This document shows positions 7,257 through 13,002 of a DNA stretch of 13,032 nucleotides, piece after piece. How positions within the stretch are numbered: the first letter of the stretch is position 1; every line of letters starts with the position of its first letter. The DNA lies in contig JBEVIH010000316.1 in assembly GCA_040510815.1 (NCBI GenBank), positions 1 through 13,032 on the forward strand, written 5' to 3'. This DNA is from VAZQ01 sp040510815 (GTDB taxonomy: Bacteria; Pseudomonadota; Alphaproteobacteria; Rhizobiales; Xanthobacteraceae). Made by a program: the position numbers and the translations under genes. The notes below the pieces were generated by a model, which was given only the letters and a program-made list of their open reading frames with translations, ran no database searches and had not been told where the DNA came from.

Positions 7257-7262
7257 CCTCCT
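7257..7262 (-). promoter_or_regulatory. Perfect Shine-Dalgarno for the GTG-started small protein
   Basis: The minus strand reads AGGAGG here, 7 bases before the GTG start at 7249. It is the best ribosome site in the window and decides both the start and the reality of the small gene, which has no usable ATG near its N-terminus. Confidence 0.75.
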
Positions 7263-7498
7263 GTCCCGGATTAGGACGGGTGCGGGTGTCACGGAGATCG
7301 CTTCGCAAGCGGCGTGCCGAGGCGGACGCCGTAATCATTGAGCTTTTTGGCTTCGTTTGGCCAAAACGGTGGGAGCCCCGGCGCCCAGCGACCGGCGCAA
7401 TTTCCAAATAGTTTAAGCTTTGTCCGTAGCTTGCACTTGGTTTGCCGGGGCGCCCGCACCACCCCTCGCCGCGGCGATGCCTGGCAGTGGGGCGATTT

Positions 7499-9244
7499 GT
7501 GGCCAATCAGGATCGAACCGGCGGGGGCGGCGAAGTCGGCGGCACGGGCTCCCGCGACACCGTCGATGCCGAGGCGATTTTCCAATCGATCGGCGAGGTG
7601 CCCTACGCGTGGCGGATCGACTCCGACGAGCTGCGCTGGGGTCCCAACGCGGGCGACGTATTGGGACTTGCCGATCCCGCCACGATCGGGAGCGGTCGCA
7701 GCTTCGCCCAGCTGGTTGACCCCAAGAGCGGACCGACGCGCTTCGACGCGGTGATGCGCTCGGCGGACCCCGATGAGGGCGCTGGCGTCCCCTATCAGGT
7801 GGAATACGCGCTGCGCCGCGCGGCGGATTCGAAGGACCTTGTCTGGATCGAGGATACCGGCCGCTGGTTCGCCGGCGCCGACGGCAAGCCGCTGCGCGCC
7901 CACGGCGTCGTCCGCGTCGTCAACGAGCGCCACGAGCGCGAGGCGCGGCTCGCCTATCTCTCGCGCTTCGACGCGCTGACCGGCGAGATGAACCGCTGGG
8001 CCATGACCGAGGTGCTCGAGGCGACCGTCGAGGAAGCCGTCAAGCTGCGCTCCTCCTGCGGCTTCCTGCTGGTGGCGATCGACAATCTCGGCCGCATCAA
8101 CGAGGCCTACGGCTTCGACGCCGCCGAGGAGGTGATCGGCGCGGTGGCCAAGCGGATCCGCAGCCAGCTGCGCGGCAAGGACCACTTTGGGCGGCTCTCC
8201 GGCAACAAGTTCGGCATTATCCTCAACAACTGCACCCCCGACGACATGCTGACCGCCGCCGACCGGTTGCTCGCCGGCATGCGCGACGAGGTGGTGCAGA
8301 CCAGCGGCGGCGCGGTCGCCGTGACCGTGACGATCGGCGGCGTCACCGCGCCGCGCCATGCCCGCAACGTCCGCGAAATCCTCTCCCGCGCGCAGGACGC
8401 GCTCGACAGCGCCAAGGCCAAGCGGCGCGGCTCGTTTCAGGCCTATCAGCCCAATCTCGAACGCGAGGCCCAGCGCCGCGAGAACGTGCGCGCCACCGAC
8501 GAGATCATCGCCGCGCTCAATGCCCGTCGCATCTTCCTGGTCTACGAGCCGATCGTCGCCGTCGGCTCGCGGCTGCCGGCGTTCTACGAATGCCTGATGC
8601 GGGTGAAGCGGCCCGACGGCAGCCTCATAGCGGTGAACGAGGTGGTGCCCGCCGCCGAGCGTCTGGGCCTCGTCCGTCTGCTCGACCATCGCGTGCTCGA
8701 GCTCACCCTGGCCGAGCTCGTCGCCGCGCCCGCCCTCAAGGCCAGCCTGAACGTGTCGGCGGCCTCCACCGTCGATCCGGACTGGTGGGGGGCGCTCGGC
8801 GCGATGCTCAAGGCCCACAAGGGCGTCGGCGAGCGGCTGACGGTCGAGATCACCGAGACAGCGGCGATCCACGACCTCGACGATACCCGCGGCTTCGTCG
8901 CCCGCGTCAAGGATCTCGGCTGCCGCATCGCGATCGACGATTTCGGCGCCGGCTACACGTCGTTCCGCAACCTGCGCAAGCTCGGCGTCGATCTGGTCAA
9001 GATCGACGGCGCCTTCGTGCAGAACATCACGCGCTGCGACGACGACCGCGCCTTCGTGCACACGCTGATCGACCTCGCCCGGCGGCTCGGCGTTAAGACC
9101 GTGGCCGAATGGGTGCAGGACGAGGCGGCGGCGGCGATGCTCGCCGACTGGGGCTGCGATTATCTGCAGGGCGCGCTGGTCGGGCTCGCCTCGCCCGAGC
9201 GGCCGTGGCTGGGCGCACAGGCAGCGACCGCGGCCTCTGCGTAG
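7499..9244 (+). CDS. PAS-degenerate GGDEF-EAL protein, probable c-di-GMP phosphodiesterase
   Basis: About 581 residues from the GTG at 7499. The start is uncertain: TTG 7442 and GTG 7487 are in frame, but the extra leader looks non-coding. An N-terminal PAS-like sensor covers about 23-145 (IFQSIGEVPYAWRIDSDELR). A GGDEF domain (about 155-315) has the signature SGNKF (234-238) instead of GGDEF, so cyclase activity is unlikely. The EAL domain (about 332-565) keeps the usual phosphodiesterase residues: Glu in YECLMR (364), Asn in LNVSA (418), Glu in VEITET (450), the Asp pair in AIDDFGAGYTS (480-481), Lys in VKIDGAFV (501) and Glu in AEWVQDE (537). It should hydrolyse c-di-GMP to pGpG, with the dead GGDEF perhaps a GTP sensor. 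No membrane helix is seen. It ends 7 bases from the convergent FtsH-like gene. Confidence 0.93.
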   Translation: MANQDRTGGGGEVGGTGSRDTVDAEAIFQSIGEVPYAWRIDSDELRWGPNAGDVLGLADPATIGSGRSFAQLVDPKSGPTRFDAVMRSADPDEGAGVPYQVEYALRRAADSKDLVWIEDTGRWFAGADGKPLRAHGVVRVVNERHEREARLAYLSRFDALTGEMNRWAMTEVLEATVEEAVKLRSSCGFLLVAIDNLGRINEAYGFDAAEEVIGAVAKRIRSQLRGKDHFGRLSGNKFGIILNNCTPDDMLTAADRLLAGMRDEVVQTSGGAVAVTVTIGGVTAPRHARNVREILSRAQDALDSAKAKRRGSFQAYQPNLEREAQRRENVRATDEIIAALNARRIFLVYEPIVAVGSRLPAFYECLMRVKRPDGSLIAVNEVVPAAERLGLVRLLDHRVLELTLAELVAAPALKASLNVSAASTVDPDWWGALGAMLKAHKGVGERLTVEITETAAIHDLDDTRGFVARVKDLGCRIAIDDFGAGYTSFRNLRKLGVDLVKIDGAFVQNITRCDDDRAFVHTLIDLARRLGVKTVAEWVQDEAAAAMLADWGCDYLQGALVGLASPERPWLGAQAATAASA

Positions 9245-9251
9245 GCTCCCG

Positions 9252-9749
9252 CTATTTCGTGTCCTTGTTGCTTCGTTCGTCGAGCTGCTTCTGCAGCTCG
9301 CTGATGTGGCGCTTCAGCTCGTCGACTTGGTCGGCTTGGCGCTGGTTCGTACCACGCGCGCCCTGCACTTGGCGCGCGAGGAAAATCCACACGCCGACGA
9401 GCGCAATGAACGGCAGCCACGAGACCAAGAGCGACACGAACCAGGGCACGTCGGTCTGCGCCGGCCGCACCGTGACCGATACGCCTCTGCCGCTGAGCAA
9501 CTGAAGCAGGCTGGCATCATTGGGGCCGTAGGTCTGGAACGACCGCTCGTCGGTGTAGGTGCCGTGGATCTCGAGCCCCTGGAACAAGACGTCCCGCACG
9601 CGACCCTGATCGACCGCGGCCAGGAACTGGGAAAAAGAGATTTCCGGAGCAGTCGTGCGCCGGTCCGGATTCTGGAACAGGGTGAACAGCGCCAGCAGCA
9701 GTAGAATGACGATCACCCACAAGGCGAAATTGCGCAGTTGGGCGTTCAT
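9252..9749 (-). CDS. Truncated FtsH-like membrane protein with a PhaR-like coiled-coil tail
   Basis: A 165-residue protein. Residues 1-131 closely match the N-terminus of alphaproteobacterial FtsH: NFALWVIVILLLLALFTLFQ as first membrane helix, the periplasmic domain with ISFSQFLAAVDQGRVRDV and IHGTYTDERSFQTYGP, and PWFVSLLVSWLPFIALVGVW as second helix. Where FtsH continues into AAA+ ATPase and zinc protease domains (about 500 further residues), this protein instead has a linker and a 27-residue charged coiled coil (139-165) that aligns end to end with the last 27 residues of PhaR, encoded just upstream. No Walker A or HExxH exists here or downstream, where the convergent gene begins 7 bases away. 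The tail should face the cytoplasm. It lies 59 bases after phaR on the same strand, so it is probably cotranscribed. Possible roles are FtsH-complex adaptor, dominant-negative subunit, or membrane anchor for PHB regulators; all are inference. Confidence 0.88.
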   Translation of the reverse strand: MNAQLRNFALWVIVILLLLALFTLFQNPDRRTTAPEISFSQFLAAVDQGRVRDVLFQGLEIHGTYTDERSFQTYGPNDASLLQLLSGRGVSVTVRPAQTDVPWFVSLLVSWLPFIALVGVWIFLARQVQGARGTNQRQADQVDELKRHISELQKQLDERSNKDTK

Positions 9750-9808
9750 CAGGCGTCCGACCTGATCGCGGGCGTGCCGCTGCGGACCGGCGGTCGGCTA
9801 AGAAGGTG

Positions 9809-10408
9809 TTACCCCTTGTCCTTGTCGCTCAGGCGCTCGAGCCGCTTCTGCATCTCTTCCATCTGGCGCTTGAGGTCGTCGATCTCGTCGGCCGAGCCGC
9901 CCGCAGTGCCCGCGCGGGGGGTGCCCTTGTCGGCCTCGCCCACCTGCCCCTCGCGGCGGGCGAACGGCGTGAACATCGCGAAGGCGCGCTCGAACATTTC
10001 CATGTTGCGGCGGACCTGGTCCTCGAGCGCGCCGAACGGGCTGCCGCCGAAGGCCTGCGCCATCTGGTCGCGGAACTTCTGCTGCTCGCGGGTGAGCGAC
10101 TCGATCGAGACTTCGAGATAGCGCGGCACCAGCATCTGCATGCTGTCCCCGTAGAAGCGGATGAGCTGGCGCAGGAAGTTGATCGGCAGGAGGTTCTGCC
10201 CCTCCTTGTTCTCCTGCTCGAAGATGATCTGGGCCAGCACCGAGCGGGTGATGTCCTCGCCGCTCTTGGCGTCGTAGACGACGAAATCGTCGCCCCCCTT
10301 GACCATGGCGGCGAGGTCCTCGAGCGTCACATAGGTGCTGGTGCCGGTGTTGTAGAGCCGACGGTTGGCGTACTTCTTGATGGTGACCGGTTCTTCCGAC
10401 TTAGCCAT
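9809..10408 (-). CDS. phaR: Polyhydroxyalkanoate synthesis repressor PhaR
   Basis: A 199-residue PHB-responsive regulator. Residues 7-67 form the PHB_acc_N DNA-binding domain (PVTIKKYANRRLYNT, YVTLEDLAAMV, DFVVYDAKSGEDITR, QIIFEQE). Residues 71-112 form the PHB accumulation domain (NLLPINFLRQLIRFYGDSMQ). The C-terminus is a linker plus a charged coiled coil (173-199). Members of this family bind promoters of phasin and phaR genes and leave DNA when they bind PHB granules. I chose ATG 10408 (MAKSEEP) over ATG 10417 because it aligns with the start of the upstream mini-phaR. The chosen ATG overlaps the mini-phaR TAA stop, which suggests translational coupling. Divergent phaA-phaB supply the PHB monomer. 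Confidence 0.96.
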   Translation of the reverse strand: MAKSEEPVTIKKYANRRLYNTGTSTYVTLEDLAAMVKGGDDFVVYDAKSGEDITRSVLAQIIFEQENKEGQNLLPINFLRQLIRFYGDSMQMLVPRYLEVSIESLTREQQKFRDQMAQAFGGSPFGALEDQVRRNMEMFERAFAMFTPFARREGQVGEADKGTPRAGTAGGSADEIDDLKRQMEEMQKRLERLSDKDKG

Positions 10409-10610
10409 GGTTCGCATGCTCGAAGATGATCTGTCTGAGGATCGAACGCGTGACGTCCTCGCCGGTCTTGGCCTCGTAGACCACGAAGTCCTCGTCGTCC
10501 TCCACCATGAGGGCGAGGTCCTCGAGGGTCACGTAGCCGCCGGCACCGGGGTTGTAGAGGCGCCGGTTGGGGTATTGCTTGATGGTGACCGGTTCCCCGG
10601 GCTTTGCCAT
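10401..10610 (-). CDS. Mini-PhaR: stand-alone PhaR DNA-binding domain (partial tandem duplicate)
   Basis: A 69-residue protein that is a copy of just the N-terminal domain of PhaR: MAKPGEPVTIKQYPNRRLYN, YVTLEDLALMV, DFVVYEAKTGEDVTRS, QIIFEH. It is about two thirds identical to the phaR next door over its whole length, with longer runs of identical DNA (for example 18 bases encoding EPVTIK). Homology stops right after QIIFE, where the frame ends in HANHG and TAA; the phaR ATG lies inside those last codons. It lacks the PHB accumulation domain and the coiled-coil tail. The frame is intact with good codon use, so it looks expressed rather than decayed. It could bind PhaR sites without PHB control, or pair with PhaR. 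The Shine-Dalgarno is weak. Confidence 0.85.
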   Translation of the reverse strand: MAKPGEPVTIKQYPNRRLYNPGAGGYVTLEDLALMVEDDEDFVVYEAKTGEDVTRSILRQIIFEHANHG

Positions 10611-10867
10611 GGTGGGCTCGGTTCACGCCTATCGTTTGGGCAGCATAGCCTGTTTCTTTCGGAACCGGCCACCGTTTTATGACAAATCGGCCGAGGCGCC
10701 GTCGAGCCACGCAGAACAGACCGTCCAACCGTTCAATTGACTGGGACGGGCGTGCTATTAAATGGGGGGTGGGATTTTGGGCGCGTCGCATGCCGGCGCC
10801 GCCGTGATGCCAATCCGATCGGCCGGAAACGGCCGTCATTCAGCCGGACACGAAAGGGAGTTTCGAG
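10611..10867. promoter_or_regulatory. Divergent promoter region between the phaR operon and phaA-phaB
   Basis: The 257 bases between mini-phaR and phaA must hold promoters for both directions. For phaA, TTGACT at 10737-10742 is a good -35 box, and TTAAAT at 10758-10763 is a possible -10 with a rather short 15-base spacer. Between these and the ATG lies a six-pair stem CGGCCG-GAAA-CGGCCG (10820-10835), which would form a GNRA-type hairpin in the phaA leader. AAAGGGAG at 10853-10860 is the phaA ribosome site. PhaR probably binds somewhere here; I cannot mark the operator with confidence. Confidence 0.5.
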
Positions 10868-12043
10868 ATGAAGGACGATATCGTCATCGTCAGCGCGGCC
10901 CGCACGCCCGTCGGCGCCTTCAACGGGGCGTTTGCGGCCCTGCCCGCCCATGAGCTCGGCAAGGTCGCCATCGTGGAGGCCCTCAAGCGCGCGGGGGTCG
11001 AAGGCGGCCAAGTCTCGGAAGTGATCCTGGGGCAGATCCTGACCGCCGGCCAGGGCCAGAACCCGGCCCGCCAGGCCTCGATCGCCGCGGGCATCCCGGT
11101 CGAGAGCCCGGCCTGGGGCGTCAACCAGCTCTGCGGCTCCGGGCTGCGCGCGGTCGCGCTGGGCTATCAGGCGATCCTCAACGGCGATTCCGAGATCGTG
11201 GTGGCGGGCGGCCAGGAGTCGATGAGCCAGGCGCCGCACTGTGCCCATCTCCGCAATGGCGTGAAGATGGGGAACTTCGACATGGTCGACACCATGATCA
11301 AGGACGGGCTGTGGGACGCCTTCAACGGCTACCACATGGGCAACACCGCCGAGAACGTCGCGCGCCAATGGCAGATCACCCGCACGCAGCAGGACGAGTT
11401 CGCGGTCGCCTCCCAGAACAAGGCCGAGGCCGCGCAGAAGGCGGGGAAATTCAAGGACGAGATCGCGCCGGTGACGGTCAAGACCCGCAAGGGCGATATC
11501 GTCGTCGACGCCGACGAATATCCCAAGCACGGGACCACGCTCGACGCGATCGCGAAGCTGCGCCCGGCCTTCGCCAAGGACGGCAGCGTGACCGCCGGGA
11601 ATGCCTCGGGCATCAACGACGGCGCCGCTGCGCTCGTGCTGATGACGGCGAGCGAAGCCAAAAAGCGCGGCAAGACGCCGCTGGCGCGCATCGTGTCCTG
11701 GGCGCATGCCGGCGTCGATCCGGCGATCATGGGGACCGGGCCGATCCCGGCCTCGCGCGCGGCGCTCAAGAAGGCCGGCTGGAAGATCGAGGATCTCGAC
11801 CTGGTCGAGGCCAACGAGGCGTTCGCGGCGCAGGCCTGCGCGGTCAACAAGGACCTCGGCTGGGATACCGGCAAGGTCAACGTCAACGGCGGCGCGATCG
11901 CGATCGGACATCCGATCGGCGCGTCCGGCGGGCGCGTGCTGGTGACGCTGCTCTACGAGATGCAGAAGCGCAACGCCAAAAAGGGCCTTGCCACGCTCTG
12001 CATCGGCGGCGGCATGGGCATCGCCATGTGCGTGGAGCGATAA
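10868..12043 (+). CDS. phaA: Acetyl-CoA C-acetyltransferase (beta-ketothiolase)
   Basis: A 391-residue biosynthetic thiolase that condenses two acetyl-CoA into acetoacetyl-CoA, the first step of PHB synthesis, in the cytosol. The catalytic residues fall where expected for the Zoogloea enzyme: Cys89 in NQLCGSGLRAV, His348 in AIAIGHPIGASG, and Cys378 in LCIGGGMGIAM. The opening IVIVSAARTPVGAFNGAF and the VEANEAFAAQA block (313-323) are typical. The ATG at 10868 follows AAAGGGAG by 7 bases. phaB follows after 96 bases containing a strong inverted repeat. The enzyme appears complete and normal. Confidence 0.98.
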   Translation: MKDDIVIVSAARTPVGAFNGAFAALPAHELGKVAIVEALKRAGVEGGQVSEVILGQILTAGQGQNPARQASIAAGIPVESPAWGVNQLCGSGLRAVALGYQAILNGDSEIVVAGGQESMSQAPHCAHLRNGVKMGNFDMVDTMIKDGLWDAFNGYHMGNTAENVARQWQITRTQQDEFAVASQNKAEAAQKAGKFKDEIAPVTVKTRKGDIVVDADEYPKHGTTLDAIAKLRPAFAKDGSVTAGNASGINDGAAALVLMTASEAKKRGKTPLARIVSWAHAGVDPAIMGTGPIPASRAALKKAGWKIEDLDLVEANEAFAAQACAVNKDLGWDTGKVNVNGGAIAIGHPIGASGGRVLVTLLYEMQKRNAKKGLATLCIGGGMGIAMCVER

Positions 12044-12050
12044 AAACGAC

Positions 12051-12118
12051 GACGGAGAACGGACGACCGGGGACGGACCGGCTGTTGCCCTGTCCCCGGT
12101 CGTCCGTCGTCTGCCGTC
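12051..12118 (+). repeat. Strong hairpin / REP-like element between phaA and phaB
   Basis: The arms at 12059-12074 (acggacgaccggggac) and 12092-12107 (gtccccggtcgtccgt) are a perfect 16-base inverted repeat around a 17-base loop. An imperfect extension pairs 12051-12058 (gacggaga) with 12110-12118 (tctgccgtc) with one extra base. No T-run follows, so it is not a classical terminator. In the phaA-phaB transcript it would form a very stable stem, which may protect the phaA end or set the ratio of the two enzymes. It also looks like a dispersed palindromic repeat inserted in the spacer. Confidence 0.75.
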
Positions 12119-12125
12119 CGACTGC

Positions 12126-12134
12126 AGGGAGGAG
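12126..12134 (+). promoter_or_regulatory. Shine-Dalgarno that sets the phaB start
   Basis: AGGGAGGAG lies just before ATG 12140 with about 7 bases of spacing from GGAGG. The in-frame GTG at 12134 overlaps this ribosome site and so cannot be the start. Confidence 0.7.
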
Positions 12135-12139
12135 TGGTC

Positions 12140-12865
12140 ATGGCACGCGTTGCGGTGGTGACGGGTGGAACGCGCGGCATCGGTGAGGCGATCTCGAAAG
12201 CGCTCAAGGCCGCAGGCTACAAGGTCGCCGCCAACTACGGCGGCAACGACGAGGCGGCGCAGAAGTTCAAGGCGGCGACCGGCATCAACGTCTACAAATG
12301 GGACGTGTCGTCCTACGAATCCTGCGTCGAGGGACTCAAGAAGGTCGAGGCAGATCTCGGCCCGGTCGACGTCCTGGTCAACAATGCCGGCATCACCCGC
12401 GACTCCATGTTCCACCGCATGACCCCCGAGCATTGGGGCGCGGTGATCAACACCAATCTCAGTTCGCTGTTCAACATGTGCCGGCCGGTGATCGAAGGCA
12501 TGCGCGGCCGCAAGTTCGGCCGCATCATCAACATCTCGTCGATCAACGGCCAGAAGGGCCAGATCGGCCAGACCAACTATTCCGCCGCCAAGGCGGGCGA
12601 GATCGGCTTCACCAAGGCGCTGGCGCAGGAGAGCGCGCGCGCGGGCATCACGGTGAACGCCATCTGCCCGGGCTACATCGCCACCGAGATGGTGAAGGCA
12701 GTGCCGCAGGAGGTGCTGGAGAAGAACATCCTGCCGCAGATTCCGCTCGGTCGCCTCGGCGAGCCGGAAGAGATCGCCCGCTGCGTCGTCTTCCTCGCCT
12801 CGGACGATGCCGGGCTGATCACCGGCTCGACGCTGTCGGCGAACGGCGGACAGGTGATGGTCTAG
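12140..12865 (+). CDS. phaB: Acetoacetyl-CoA reductase (NADPH-dependent SDR)
   Basis: A 241-residue short-chain dehydrogenase that reduces acetoacetyl-CoA to (R)-3-hydroxybutyryl-CoA, the monomer for PHB synthase. The Rossmann signature VVTGGTRGIGEAIS is at residues 6-19, NNAG at 81-84, and the catalytic tetrad is Asn106, Ser134, Tyr147 and Lys151 (in TNYSAAKAG). CPGYIATEM (176-184) and the C-terminal GSTLSANGGQVMV are typical of PhaB. ATG 12140 was chosen by its Shine-Dalgarno. It is downstream of phaA on the same strand. The TAG stop is the outer part of a long inverted repeat, so the 3' end may have been replaced or trimmed by repeat insertion, but the protein length is normal for the family. 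Confidence 0.97.
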   Translation: MARVAVVTGGTRGIGEAISKALKAAGYKVAANYGGNDEAAQKFKAATGINVYKWDVSSYESCVEGLKKVEADLGPVDVLVNNAGITRDSMFHRMTPEHWGAVINTNLSSLFNMCRPVIEGMRGRKFGRIINISSINGQKGQIGQTNYSAAKAGEIGFTKALAQESARAGITVNAICPGYIATEMVKAVPQEVLEKNILPQIPLGRLGEPEEIARCVVFLASDDAGLITGSTLSANGGQVMV

Positions 12866-12939
12866 TGCCGCAAACCCGAAGTTCGCACACAGGTGCGGCA
12901 AGTACGATTGCGAACTTCGGGTTCAAAAGCGGCACTAGA
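12861..12939. repeat. Long inverted repeat that includes the phaB stop codon
   Basis: The left arm (12861-12887) and right arm (12909-12939) pair in two blocks: tctagtgccgc with gcggcactaga (11 bases) and aacccgaagttcgca with tgcgaacttcgggtt (15 bases), separated by a small unequal internal loop. The phaB TAG (12863-12865) lies in the left arm. A competing shorter hairpin is possible between tgccgca (12866-12872) and tgcggca (12894-12900). It may act as the phaB transcript 3' end, though no T-run follows. Confidence 0.75.
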
Positions 12940-12950
12940 ATCATAGAGTT

Positions 12951-12994
12951 GCTAGAGCGAGATGACTTATCTTCGAACGTCATCCCGCTCTAGC
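12951..12994. repeat. Second palindromic repeat (gctagagcgagatgac type)
   Basis: Arms 12951-12966 and 12979-12994 are inverted repeats matching at 15 of 16 positions around a 12-base loop. It sits directly after the first palindrome and before a third repeat-like sequence. Sequences with a ctagagcg core are common in intergenic DNA of Bradyrhizobium-type genomes, from memory. Confidence 0.65.
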
Positions 12995-13002
12995 TCTTTG
13001 GT

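Noticed and set aside
7289..9061. 590-residue minus-strand open frame opposite the GGDEF-EAL gene
   Set aside because: Composition is Ala/Gly/Arg/Asp/His-rich with no family pattern; it mirrors a strongly identified gene on the other strand in GC-rich DNA.
9281..9300. Perfect 8-pair hairpin cgagctgc-ttct-gcagctcg as a bidirectional terminator
   Set aside because: It lies inside the coiled-coil coding sequence (codons for Glu, Leu, Gln) and no T-run follows on either strand; it is explained by codon choice.
9252..9749. Frameshifted full-length ftsH
   Set aside because: Downstream of the stop on the minus strand lies the convergent EAL gene. No Walker A, second region of homology or HExxH sequence is present in any frame, so the ATPase and protease are absent rather than frameshifted.
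10733..12901. 722-residue minus-strand open frame opposite phaA-phaB
   Set aside because: It spans two certain genes and their spacer, with repetitive low-information composition; a shadow of codon bias.
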